DNA of 64,000 nucleotides from Pachyseris speciosa (taxonomy: Eukaryota; Cnidaria; Anthozoa; Scleractinia; Pachyseridae): contig JAEMWC010000039.1 of NCBI GenBank assembly GCA_016490735.1, positions 734,001-798,000 on the forward strand, in the 5' to 3' direction. A program made the position numbers and the translations under genes. The notes below the pieces were generated by a model that was not told the origin of the DNA, did not search any database, and saw nothing but the letters and a program-made list of their open reading frames with translations. Positions 12,201 through 26,427 of this stretch are shown one piece after another (position 1 is the first letter of the stretch; each line of letters opens with the position of its first letter).

Positions 12201-15200
12201 GTTTAAGTTCTGCTGCGAATTTGGTGTCTGAGAAGAGAGTACTTTTGGAGAAAATGCGGAATTGATCCAGCTTGTTTTTGTTGTTTGTTAAAATGGCCGA
12301 CAGGTAACATAGTAAAGCCACTATTTTCTACTTGTCTGTAGAAGTCAAAATACCATAACAGCATTTTTTTGAAAGTAGAGGAATAACCCTACGTCCTGGT
12401 GGAATGTCCTTTGAATTGACTCATATTTGGCGGCCATTTCAGAGTAAAACGTTTGCTCAAAAGATGGGTTGGAGGCGGGTATGATCATTTGTGGTTACCA
12501 TGACAACGATACACCAGGTGAACCTTATATGTCAATTTTCGTTCATCCCCTCGGGAAACCTACCTCCACACAAAAAAATGAAGGGGGATTAAAAATTTTG
12601 ATTTCCAACTTTGCTCCACTTTCTCAGAGACCTGCTTTTTAGTATACACTAAAAACTAAAAACTTAAGATACTTCACTATTATCATCATTGAACAAACTC
12701 TTTAACAGACTTCAAACACCAGGTGCATAAAAAAAAAATTTTCCAAGCCGTTTGGGTGCCCCTGAATCATTTCAAGGTCAAATGAAAAACACCCAGGTTA
12801 TCGTGTTGCACAAATTTGTAACTGTGGTGGGGGATAAATAATTATAGATGTAATTAAAACTGTTTGTAGGGGTACATAGATATTTTATTATTTACTAAAT
12901 AGAAAATTCTGAGAACACAGAGGTAAGATTTTAAGCGGTGGTTAATTAATCCTAGTCCCACCTGAATAAAGCAAACTGTGTTGAAACTGAAGCGTTTCCT
13001 ACGCATTTTAATTTTTATTTTGTCACTATATATAGGGAAGCCGATTATGCCCCCTATAATCACCAACAAACAAAAGGAGGTGAAAGGCTGCACTGTGAAC
13101 GTTACGTGGTTTCTCCCACAACGCAATGCTTGCCCTGTTGTGTACACCATGCACTTCAGAAAAATTAAAACAATCATGGAGAGTAACGATCTTGCGGGCT
13201 GGATGGCAATTCGTCAAGTTACAAGCACCTACCATCTCTTAAGCCTTCAATGTAATGAGGTCTATGAAATCGCAGTGTCTGCTGGAACTGAAAGTGGCTG
13301 GTCATCGTCCTGGAGAGTGAAAACCATTGCAGGTGTGTCAGTATATATGAAACCGGTTTGGCTGAAACTCTTCCTAAATCTCTAAATACGGGAGTTGCAA
13401 GCTTGTGGCAAAGTACACCATAACATAAACAAATATCGTGAATCCCTGCTAAATACAAGAGCGGAAATGATGCATAAAAGGATGTATAAAATATATACAT
13501 CAGTCACCACCAAGGATACCTTAATGCAATTTGTCACTTTCGAAGTTTACTGTAGAAAATGTAGGCCAATTACCTAAAGGAATCTAATCCAGGAGTGATA
13601 TGGTATAACAGCATGTAGAACTAACTATGCCTCCTACACACAACAGACATTAAAAACCTGCCTGTGTAAGTAGTTAAAGTAATGGCCGTAGAGACGTTAT
13701 GGTTAAAACATTCATCTAGGTGATGAATTTTCAGTAAGGCCAGACTAACCTTCCCCAACTTAATCTTCCTCGTGAGTATATCGTGCCTCTTGTTTGCAAT
13801 ACGAGTGAGATGGTAATTTCTTGAGTGCCAAATTAATGAAAGTTATGATCAGTCAATAGTGCCTCACGCGAACTCGGGGCAAAAGAAATCCGAGTTTTCC
13901 GAACAGGGGTTTGCCTTCTTACTAGTTGGTCTACAACTGAGCAACAAGTGAATCGTGGAAGCTTTGGTCATTAAACTAGTTCCATGTGGCAAACATCCTG
14001 AAAACTGATAGGATCAAAATGCTTGTAGGTGGAATACTGCAATGAGAGTGAGATGGTAAATTCCAATGTGTAAATTAATGAAAGGTGTGATTTGTCACAT
14101 GGGCCTAGTTTAATGGCCAAGACGCTCATAGGTTGCATTCCTGGGGATAACTCGGAATTCTTTTTTTTCCTAGTTTGCTTTTGAGATTATTGAATACACC
14201 TTTTGCTGCTCATTACCAGAAATGCCGTTTTTCAGTATCATAAGATCAAGAATAAAATTTCAACAAGAAATTCTCCAAGAATTTGGAAGCGGCCTTTTTG
14301 ACCATCCCAGCCGGATTAATACATAGGATGTAGTTCAAGTCGATCGTAACTCAATTTTTGGCGCCGTTCCCTTATAGTTAGCGTGACAGCCGATGCGAAT
14401 GATTTAAAAGACGCTTAAAATTCGATTACGTGTTCATGCAAGGTTTGCTGGCTCACTAATTTAGTATACTCTCTTCCTACTGTAATCGTATGGTCGACGG
14501 TTCGAGTACTGGTGATATCTAAATTTGTTCCTTTGAACTCCCATTTTGTTTCCTTTTCACTTGTTTTGTGTTGTTGTTGTTTTTATTTTAGGGAAACGTG
14601 TTGATAACGATACACTAGATATGCGCTAGCCGCTGAACACGAAACCGAGTTAAAGCAGCCAGTGAAGCTTGAGAAAACACTGGCACTTCGATTTGTTTGG
14701 CAATTTCAAAGAAAGCGAAGAATTGGGTATAAACCGGCGTCTTTTAACCGATACCTCCAACACTGCAAAGAAAAGCCAAGTTCAAACAACGCTACGCAAT
14801 CAAAAGAGCTGCGTTGTTGATTTCACTATATATTTCACCATCACTCGTCCGTTAATTAGTCTACCGTGAAATAAATCCGTGCCACGAAACATCGCATCTT
14901 ATTCTATGGCCACCGAAATCTACAAGTTGAGTTTAAAGACTATAAAAGTCTACCGAATCGCTAGAAACATTGCAATTAAGATATCATAGTTAAGATCCGA
15001 TAAATTCTTAGAATTCCCTGAATTTAATATGTGAATGATTATCGCAGTTATGAACACTACCTAAGCAGTAGTGAAAATAAAGCTTGAAAAAAAAATTCAG
15101 GCTTGAACGGGATTCGAACCCACGGCCTCTGCGATACCGGTGCAGCGCTCTACCGACTGAGCTAACAAGCCACCTGGGAGATGGTCGTTTTGTTGGTTCG

Positions 15201-18200
15201 TAATATACCCGTGAGTGGTGAATATATGAGAATGAATATAATATAGATTTAGCCAAGCCTAAAAGCGGAGCTCCACAATTATTTTTTTAACTGGTATTGA
15301 GCAACACAGCATGGCTTTCCTTGCGCCAATATTTTATGTTTACAGCAGTCAATGAATTGACCAGGGTTCAAAAATCTCAAAACGTTACAAGAAAACAATA
15401 CAGTTGACGCGTGTGTTTGTTCAAAAACAAATTTAGCAATCAAAGAGCGATCAAATATTTCCATCCAACATCGTTGGACGAGCATGTTTGACGGTTTATC
15501 CACCTCTCACAATAGTGCATTAAATGGCTTTCCATGTTTGATCGAAATCAAACATGTTAATCCAAAATTTCGCATTACGAACAAATGTTTGATCGTTTAG
15601 CCACCCCAACAAACAAATCGTGCACAAACTGTAAAAAGCAGCCAAATGAGCCACGAAACGTCGAAAATTTCAGCAATAATACGCAAAAATCAATTTTTTT
15701 TTGGACTCACTTGGTCCCGTGTTTGATCAAACATTGTTTTGCGTTTAGCCACCAAATGTTATGCTTGACAAACACGATAATGGATGAAAATGTTTAATCT
15801 TTTAGCCAGGACTTCACAAACATATTTCGTAGTAGGTTAGGCTTAGACATAAGCTTAAATGTCGTAGAAAAGAGAGAAAGGAAAACAATCCTGATAGTTT
15901 GGATTGGTAATCGCATGGGGCCGAGAAAAATTATGGATTAATATCACATGTGCCAACTTTCAGAAAGTTGCAGAAATTGCCCTCGTCGCGTTCTTTCAGT
16001 TCTTGACACTGCAGAAACACAGACGCCGAAAAACATGTGCAGTCAGCCAAGCGGAGGAAAAACACTCGTTCGCTTGCAAAACAACAAATTAAACTAGCTA
16101 CTTTTTTGTGTCCAAAACGAGTTATTTATATCCAGTCGAGACAAAAATACAAGTTTCATTCCTGAACAAAAGTAACAATGATTAAACCAAATGCTAAGCC
16201 TCAATTTGTTTAAGTTACCTGTGTTGTCGAGCTTTCTACCACTTGAAAATACGCATCGATCCACTATAGTAAAAACACGCATCTACAAAAATAGCAAACA
16301 GTTTGTCCAAAGAAAGAACTTCTTCCACCAAGTTTGAGCTACTCGCTCCTCCCATTAATGCCGGTGAGTTGTTAAGAACTTTCTTGGTGAACTGCAAGAT
16401 GCCGCGGTAAAGTGAACAAGCCCTTGAAGCGTTAAATCGTTTTGTTTTTCAACCACACAATCCGGGCGCCATACAAGTGGATCCAAAATGTAAGAATTTC
16501 CTGAGAACAACCTTCTGCTCTTCCATTTTCCAGTTGAAAATTCATCTTCCGGAGTATCTTTTAAGTAGTTCTTGATTTTTATGCCTTTTGCGCGAATTAA
16601 AAGACAGAAACTGAAATTCGAAGAAGATGAAGTATACAAACATTAACGTCGTTTTTTAGGTCAATAAGAAGAATATTTCAATAATGCAAAAGGATTTTCA
16701 CACAATAGAATTAAAACTTGAAATATGAACCTTTGCATTTAGAATGTTTTGTATAGCAGACCTTCCATCCGCCATCACGTGCAAAGTAAAGCCGTGAGAC
16801 CGTGAGTTGGCATCCGAAATCGTGCGTTTTGGAAGGTCTTTTTAATAGTGCCGTGTGAAGTTCTTTCTTTTTTTTTTCTAAGCGCAAAGTTTTTAATGTT
16901 ATTATTATAGGTTTTTTCTATTACATTCTTTTACAAGGGTATCTTTGCTACCAGCTGCGTTACATACAATAGGGTATAACACAGGTGCTATTACTACTAC
17001 AATGCGATAATTACTTGAAACGCTCACTATAATTTTTTTTCAACTTTTTTACAAACACCTATGATACATCAAATACACAGTATACTACAAAAAAGATAAA
17101 ATACAAAACATTGTAACTTTAGTTACAGTGTACACCTAAGACATAATACAACTATAGTTAAGTTTCTACATAACAAACATCACATCATTTATTGACCAAA
17201 TAGATTTTTCATCAGTTTCCACTTACTTAAGAACTATTTCTGATGAGAAAAGTCACATGCAAATTTATCAATATTGTAATGAAACTTAAGGTAGCTTTGT
17301 ACGCCAGCAAAATCGGGGATACGTCCTTCCATTTTACATTAATAAATGAAAAACTTGACTGCTAAAATAATACAGTTAATTGCATTTTTACAGACAGTTT
17401 GTGCAGCCCAAGAGAGCAGATTCAAGGGAGAGGTCTACTTCAATTTTTGTTACCTCCCAAATCCAATTGGTGAGGGCACTCCAGAGTCTAAATACCCTGT
17501 CGCAATACCAAAAAAGGTGCTTAACTTACTACCACTTGTGCATGGGAAAGGGATATTGTAATAAGTAGACTAATCTCCTACCGGAGACGGAAGATGTTTA
17601 TTCTATTTACGCTGCACCTTGGTTGGCTGTGTGGCAACTCATTTTCGCAAGGTATCATAAGTGAAACTTGTCACCCTTTTCGCTTTAAATAATCCCTCCA
17701 TATTTTATTTTATCTTAATAAAAATATTATTCCATAACGGCTGAGACAGGAAGTCGTTGGCTTCTGCAGGTTCACAAACTTACTCTGTCCATGACTCAAC
17801 TATATTCCTCCAGAAAGTATTTACCACAAAAGAGGAAGGCAAGACTGATCATGATTTTTTGTTTAGTAACCACACATCTTCCCAGTAAAGATGATCACAA
17901 AGCAAGAGCCTCTTCCAGTCTGCCTGGTAATTTACATCCCATACTTTTTTAATCTAGGAGATTTTTAAAGCCTTAACGAACGATACAATATCGGTCATCT
18001 TCAGCCCCCATCTTTTATATCATTAATAATTGTTTTCCTAGCTACTTTGTCACCCTTTACGCCCCAAATAAAGGAGTAAAAAAGTGTTTCCAATTCTTTA
18101 AGAAAACATTCATTTGGAGTAGGAAGTGTGTTAAATAAATGAACGAATTTAGATACTGCAAGTGACTTGATTACCTGTATTTTGCGTATGATGCTCAGAA

Positions 18201-21200
18201 GTCTCCAGGACCATGAGTCTAAAAGCTGTCTGACCTCATCTAGCTTTTTTTTTGTAATTGTGCTCCCCTATTTGCGGGGTTTCAACAAAAAACATTATCC
18301 CTAGGATGTCGAAAGGTTCATTAAAAACCCATGCTAAATTGTTCTCAGGAAGTAATACGTCTTTTGAGAATCGCTTGCTACCCAACCATAGAGCCTTAGT
18401 TTTTTCTACGTTAACCTTCAGACCGGAACACTCTCCAAAGAGCTCCAAGGTATCTAGGCATGAAGAGAGCGAGGATTGGGTTCCATCTAAAAGGAAAAAG
18501 GTGTCATCCGCGTACTGTCCAAGCAAAAATTCCTCATTATTAACAGTAATTCCCTTAACTTGACCGTTTTGTTTTATGGCATCTGCGAGGAGTTCAGCGC
18601 AAATAATGAAAAGGTATGTTGACAGGGGATCTCCCTGTCTAACACCTCTCGAGACCAAAAATGAATTTGAGCAATGACCATTATACAGAATGGAGCTATT
18701 AAAGGTTTTAACCCACTGTCTTATAGACTCTCCGAAATTAAAAAAACGTTAAGGCTTCGTCGGGAAAGTTCCATTCCACCGAATCGAATGCTTTCTCAAA
18801 ATAAATTAATAGTAGTAAGCCCTCTTGGTTACTAGAATTTAGTTTATCTATAATATCGTAAATCAGCCTAGTATTTTCGGCTATAGACCCGTTTTTCAGA
18901 AAGCCTTTTTGGGTGTGTGATATGGTTGGGAGAACCTTCTTAATACGATTAGCGATGACAGCTGAAGCTATTAAATAAATTTACCCCAAGTAAAGAGATC
19001 GGCCTCCAATTTTTTAAATAAAACTTTGACTTGTTTGGTTTAGGCAAGGTTGTTATGAGCGCACTTCTCTGAGTGACCGACATTTCACCAGAGCTATAGG
19101 AAAAATTAATTGACCGCACTAAATAGTGGCCAAGTTCCTTCCAAAAAAATTATAAAATTCCACCGTAAAACCATCCATCCCAGGACTTTTTCCGTCACCC
19201 ATAACCTTATGGGCGTCTAAACATTCATTAGCCGAAATGTTACCCTCGCAAGAGTCTCTTTCTTGAGGAGTCAACTTCGGCCTTATGTTATCTTGATTGA
19301 AGAAGGTGGGAAGATGATCTACCCTAATTTGAGTTTCCCTAGAAGTGTAAAGCCTTTCATAAAAACGCTCCTGTTCCTTAATTATATCATTTTGGTCTGT
19401 GATTTCGGTAGCATCCTCCAAAACAAGCTTTGGAATTAATTTGTTTGTGTAATGTCTTTTTTCCAGATTTAGAAAGTATTTAGTGCTTTTTTCTCCTTTT
19501 GTTATCCAATTAGCTTTAGATCTCATAGCTATACCGTGCATTTTATGCTCTCTCAGTTCCTGTAACTCATTTTGCTTTTGTGCAAGTTTTCTTTTAATTT
19601 CTTCGCATGGAGATACATTTAAACTCTGTTGAAAGAAATTGATATCATTTTCTAGAAAACATTCAGTCTTATTTTGCTCTCTTTTCTTCCATGCTGCATA
19701 AGAGATAGTTTTACCACGAATCTGGAGCTTAACTGTTTCAAATAATAGTTGGTCATTAATGGAAAAAGTGAGAGACTGTGGATGCTCTAAATCACCGTTA
19801 ATTTTGTATTCTTCTATCGTCTCATTGATACAATCTTTCACAAGTGTCACATACGCCGGATCCGACAACAAAGAATTGTTGAATTTCCAGAACCCTCTGC
19901 CCCTCTCCTGATGTGTGAAAATCATATTCATAACTACTAATGAATGATCCGTGCGATAGCCAGCACTAGTTTGGATTGACTCCACTAGACCTGTCAAGCC
20001 AGTAGATACGACAAAATAGTCAAGTCTTGCTTGCTTTAAATTACTGTACGCACTCCATGTATAACTACATCCAGATGGTTCCTGAACTCTATGCACATCT
20101 TCCAGCTCAAAAGTATTAATTAACTCCAACAAAGATTTTTGGGCATTTGGGTTGTTTTCCTTTGAATAATTACTCGTGTCTTTTTGGTAATTTAACACCA
20201 CGTTCCAGTCCCCGCATAATATAATAGGTTCATTAGATAGATCCCAATTGATTAGATTTTATTTCAGATTTGTAAAAAATTCAGGCGAGTCCGTGTTTGG
20301 ACCTTACAGAGAAACCAAAGTGCAACGTTGTTCAAATATAGAAATGTCTAAGACGATAAATCTGCCTTGTTGATCGTAAATTACATTGTGCAACACATAT
20401 TCAAATGTATTGTTAAATAGAATAATGACCCCACAACTTTTGCTATTCAAGCTGCTAAAAAAAAAACCTCATAGCCCCATTGGGATTTCCACCTGGCTTG
20501 TTCTCCTTGACTGTTTTGGATACGTGCCTCTTGCAGACAATGTATGTCAAGTTTTTCTTTTTTTTGCCGAAGCCAATTAAAGACGTCTTTTCTTTCTTTT
20601 CGTCTGCCAAACCTTTGCAATTTAATGTGCCGATCTTTAATCGGTTGACTGTGTTACCACTGAATTTATATGATCTGCTAATCCTGAATAACTTATTTAA
20701 ACTCTAAAAAGGTTGAGAGCGATTTCCTGGCTACAAATCATGCAGAAACTGCTGTAGATATGTATTTGCATTTGTAAGTGGAGAACTGATGATAGTGATT
20801 TATTCATCAATAAAATAAAAAATAAAACACTAAGCAAACACAACAAAAAGCGTCCCGTTAGCGATTTCAGCCTCAGACGAATAGTAACGACGTTCTGTGC
20901 TGCGATTCACGCGAACCAGAAAAACTTAAACCACATATTTATAGCGAAATAATTATGCCGATCTAGGAATTAAATTTAAAAAAGACAAAGACTTAACTTG
21001 ATTCCATAGTTCCTCCCTATGCTTGAACCTGCCCAGCCACGACTAGCTGAATGAAGGGAGCTTTCTGTAGATACTTTAATTTCGCAGCCTTTTGTTGCTG
21101 AGGGGGTAGCTCCCTTTTCTTTTTGAGTAATCGGCCTCTAAGTTTGGCAAGCTCTGGTGGCAGATCGACCATAACTCCGAAACCCGACCCCTTTGGGAGT

Positions 21201-22096
21201 TTCTTGGCTAGACTGAGGATATAATCTCGCTGTTGTAAATCGACAAACCTGACGATTAACGACGCCTTGGACACGTCGCGGCTTCCTCGAATTCTGTGAC
21301 AGGCAGCGATATTAATATTTTTCACATCAATGGGATCCATCTTGATTGTAGTGTTGAAAAACTCTTGAACTTTTTGTCTTGAAACGTCAGAAGATTCTTT
21401 TAATTCCCCAGTAATACCATGGACGATGGGATTCCATTTCCTTCCCCACAGATTGAGGGCAAGGAGTTCGTCAGACAAGGCCATGTTGTGCTTTTCAGCT
21501 TCTTCTATTATCGCGGGTATCGTACTTTCTTTCATCTCCAACTGCTCGGTTTCAAAATGTGACATTGCCTTCTCCAATTCCACGACTCGGTCGGTTGTTT
21601 CCTTGAGTTTTTCACGAAACTGGCAGAATTCTGCTGCTATATTCGCGTGAAGTTTCGCGAAGCATTTCGAGATGTCCTTCATGTCTTCGACCTTGTAGAG
21701 TTCTTCGAGCGAACACGTGTCTGTAGATATTTCTGTTATTTTAGCTTTAAAAGCAACCAATTTAAGTCTTTCGGTACTTCTAACCCATCAGAAGCTTTAC
21801 AATGATTCTTCGCTATTTATAAGGTGAATTAAACGCTGTCCAGCCAGAACCAAGCGGAGCTCTACAATCCACGTCCGTCCGCCATCGCTGACCGCTGACC
21901 ATCCCTGTGTGAAGTTCTTACTGTTGAGAGCATGCCATCTATTTTAACGTTAATGAACATGATACCTGGCAATGACCAGCAGAAGTTGTAATTGTACAGT
22001 TCTTACTGTTTAGAGTATGCCAGCCGTCAACGCGGCGCTACATTATATAACCGCGCACAAATCCATATTTGCCACGGCCGTTATAAAGTACAGGCA

Positions 22097-22139
<43 letters not shown>

Positions 22140-25100
22140 TAATAATAATAATAATAATAATAATTTATTGACTTGTATTGCGCCCTTTCCATTAAATGAT
22201 CAAAAGCGCATTACACGATTATAAACTAATTACAAATTAAATATGAATATAAAGAATAAATTAGTAAATATAAATTTGTTGAATGCTAAAAGTAGATGTA
22301 AATACATATATAAAATAACAATAATAAATGTCAATAAAATCCCTATCTAATGATATTTATTAATGAAAAGATAAGTCTTAAGATGTCGCTTGAATGTGCA
22401 CAAGTCACTAATTGCTCGTAACTCACGCGGAAGCGCATTCCAAAGCTTGGTGCCGCAACTGTAAATGATCTGTCACCTAGTGTAACCCTAGTTTTACCCT
22501 TAGGTGTAGCTGGTAATATTCCTGTAGATGATTTAAGTTATAACTGCCTTGTTGTTTTACAGAAACGAGATCACTGATTTAAGGTGGTCCAATACCATGT
22601 ATAGCTTTAAATGTAAAAAGAAGCACCTTTAAATGAACGCGCTCCTTGATAGGCAGCCAATGTAAATCCCGCATAGCGGCGTGGTGTGGCAGTGACGCGG
22701 AGCAGAACAAATGAGCCTGGCCGCTGCATCAGGAACGAGCTGTAACTTATGGAGATGAGAAGCCGGCAGACCATACAATAAACTATTGCAATAGTCAATA
22801 CGTGATAAAAGCATTTATCAGTGTCTTTGTGTCTTCTGGGCTTAAAAATCTGCGAATGCGACTAACATTATGAAGATGTTAAAATGCCGCAGCGTAGACC
22901 TTACTAATGTGAGTTGACATGCTGAGGCTGTTATCAAACCAAGAACCTAGGTTACGGACAGCCGGTTGTGCATTTATGTCAGGGTTCACAATAATGACAC
23001 TAGAAATGTCCACTTTAGCTAACTGCTGCCTAGTGTCAAGTACTAGAAATTCAGTTTTATTGTCGTTTAACATTAGGCGATCCTTTAACATCAAATCGCG
23101 CAAGTCACTGATGCATGCACGCATCGCACTCACGGAACATTCGCCATCACCTGGCATTCCACAGGTCAACATATAGCTCACCAAGCTACAAAAAAATAAA
23201 GAAGCGCAAAAATGTCTCCTAGCCCTAATCGATATTCAAAATTTTCTTTTAGATTGAGGAGAAACTGTTTGGCTCAGTTACCAATCAATAAAACAGTGAT
23301 CTCTACAGTGACCTGTACCTGTGACCTGTGTAATGTGACCTCTGTAATGTAACCTGTACTTTATGCCGTGCTTAAAGGAAGGGTTTCACGGCTCGGCGCA
23401 TGTGCAAACTATAACCTTTACCCATTCGATTTTACTGTTTCCAAAACAATCGGAAGTGTGCAAATGACTCTCGCGGTAAATTTGCCTTTCAAAATTTCGC
23501 GGTTAATCGCGAAAAGGTGACGATGGTGAGATCGCTCATTAGAATTCACTTTGAATATTCCGACTCCGAGTATAAAGGCTCATAAAGTACATTTGAGTTT
23601 TAGTATCAACCACATGCATTGCAATAGTATGCAAGCAGAATGAAAGTATACGCGTAGCCATATGGTTTCACGAAGGCTAGCAGAACGACTGAGGTACAAG
23701 TTATGCACTCGCATCCACTTGGTTTCTAAGCAATGAAACTGAGTCGGCTACGTCATAGAATGCGCCAGGCCGTGAAACTGTCCTTTTAAATCCCGAGGAA
23801 ATCTGGGGATTATGACTCTTTTCCTGTAACTTTAATAGTGGAAACATCTATTTGGTGATATGAAAGACATGCACTAAGTTTAAGTGTTTATAGCGTGACA
23901 CATTAAAAGTTTTGCGTTATTAAACTATTCTCCTTAAAGAACGGCGTTAATATTTGTATACTAGCACTATGGACTGTCCCATGATATAAATGGTCGCCTA
24001 TACCAGTTTATGTATTTTTATGAATAAGCAAATCTGGTTGATGAATTTGTAAACAAGAAAAATGAGTGAGGATTCGTTAAAATGAACGTATTTTGACGTT
24101 AATGAGTGATGCCTGCGTTATTGCATTTTCTGGTAATGACGAGCAGAAGATGTAAATCACACCAGTTCCTCTCGTTATTGACACAGACAGCTTGCAATCA
24201 GTTCATGTAGCGTTTACCTTACCAATATTTTTGTTTCAATGGAGATAAAACTGATAATGAATCAATTGTGTTTCTCCTTTAAGCTGAAAACGATTCTTAC
24301 ATGGCCTATTTTCCAGTCAACAAAACAACAGCCTACTTAAATATTAATGTGGGAGTTGCTATTGGTCTCATTGTCATGATAGCTGTGGGAATTATTTGCC
24401 ACAGGCGACGAAAAAGGAAACGACGCGGAACTGTTGAGAGGTACGAAAGAACTTTTTCCATCATTTTATGTTACGAACAAGTACTTCGGTATTGTGTACA
24501 CAAGCCATTTTACCCCTATAGCATAAATTCCGTTTCTTTCGTTTTATAATTTAAGAAATTTTGGTTGTTTAGCTTATCAAACAATTCAGCAAATCCATAT
24601 AAAGTAATTACTGAAGCCGCATGCTCTTCGTTAAGGTAGCGACACTGACTTGTAATTCCATTCCTCAAATATTGTCCTTATTGGCAAAAGCACCTTTTCT
24701 AACACGTGCTGTTTACAATTAGTGGTGTCCACAGTCTCTCCATTAAACATGTTTAGCATAGTTAATAGAAACGATTGAATGTTATATTAATTTTAATGGA
24801 CGTTGTTATTAAGATCCAAGGCAGACATCGTCCCCTTATTGGTACGGGAAGTCCCACCCGAGCGTGTCGCCTTCCTGGAGGAGCTGGGCCGTGGTGCATT
24901 TGGTAAAGTACACAAAGGAGTCATAAAGGAACTTCCCGAACGGGAGGAATTTTTCAAACCAAGGGAGCTGAGGGTAGTATTCAGTAAAGGGCGACTGGTT
25001 GCCATAAAAGTGCCACTTGGTAAGACAAGTAATGATGATTATTATATTTTGAAAAGCAAGTTACTCTTCAAACTGTAGTGGTTTTTCTTTTCATCAAATC

Positions 25101-26278
25101 AAAGCAGAGTTGTTGCTTGTCAATGAAACTGCTAATTCCCCTCGAAAACAGCGAAACTATAATTAATGCACAAACATCCTACATTTCATTCACTGATCGA
25201 TTTAGATTTTTAAAAGGTATCTTTAACTAGCCATCTGTATGACAAATGACCCTCATCCACTTCTTGAGGCAGCTTCGGAAATTGCTTGTTTGTTTGTTTG
25301 TTTGCTTTTTAAGAGAGAGCCGACGTAGAGGAAAGACAGAAATTTATTCAGGAAATTGAACTCATGCAGGAGATTGGTTGTCATCGAAATGTTCTAAGCA
25401 TGCTCGGCTACTGGATCAGATCAGAGCCTATCATGTTAATATTAGAGTATGTCCCACATGGAGATCTCCTTCAGTGGCTACGGGACAAAAGGCACCAGGT
25501 AAGAATCTACTTGTATCACCGGCCGTGCGATATTTGCGTACCGACTAATGCTACTTTCACGACTTTCTGGAGAGGTGATAAGGGGGAAAAGAGATGAACA
25601 AGGACATCGTGCGCGGTTGATGCCAATTTGAATTCCGGTAGCCTAAGAATCTTAACAAATGGTATCGAACGCCTACATTGGTTGCCTTTATATTCACATT
25701 TTTTGATTGCTCGGCTCCTATATAATTAACTTCCGGCCGCATCAAGCCTTGTGGGCTCTAGATATTTAACTCAAACAATTGGCGAATTATCATTTTAACC
25801 AGTGCATGAAAAGAAAATATGCCAGCCATAAAGCTCTACAATCACAACTACGATCATAAACTGCCAAATGAAAAAAAAAATCATCAAGATATTACGAAAG
25901 ACTAGCGAAAGATATACAGAAGAGGAGAAACTTTTGATAATTTTGTCTTTGATAAACGGAACATATATTTGTTTTGAATAAGCCTGTTACGCTTAAATTT
26001 GACCCTAAAAAACCCATGTGTAAAAGATACAGAGGCGCTGATCTCATTCAGTACGAAGGAATCAAAAACCATATACCCGCGACTGGTATATGATGTTGTA
26101 CAATAATAGCGGAGTTCCGGCGGCCCGAAGGGCCTCCAAGCGGAGCACCATGGTTTAGAAAATATGGCAACCAATCTGTTCGAGAAAACTTGGTTTTGGT
26201 CACCGTACGTACATAAGTACGTCTGTACGTCCGCCCTCCCATGTATGGGATGTGAAATGTTCCATTAATTGTATCCTG

Positions 26279-26316
<38 letters not shown>

Positions 26317-26393
26317 CCAACATGACGGCTATACTCCAGTTGACCACCTAGTTTAAGGCATAAAGCTTTGATATTGGACATCCTCGGACATTC

Positions 26394-26427
<34 letters not shown>

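Larger units (their letters stand above)
16866..21906 (-). mobile_element. Nearly full-length L1-like non-LTR retrotransposon
   Basis: About 5.04 kb on the minus strand, bounded by a perfect 13-bp duplication (16853-16865, 21907-21919) and a T-run at 16866-16878 that is its poly(A) tail. The 5' UTR is at 21761-21906. ORF1 is intact at 21017-21760; ORF2 (about 17290-20700) is broken. Two ORFs, an AP-type endonuclease, RT, cysteine-bearing C-terminus, poly(A) and 13-bp TSD fit the L1 superfamily (L1/Tx1). It lies antisense in the RTK intron between exons c and d. Confidence 0.85.

Noticed and set aside
24821..25019. Alternative start of kinase exon e at 24821
   Set aside because: That acceptor is in phase 0, which breaks the frame with the preceding exon's phase 2 donor; the site at 24813 fits.
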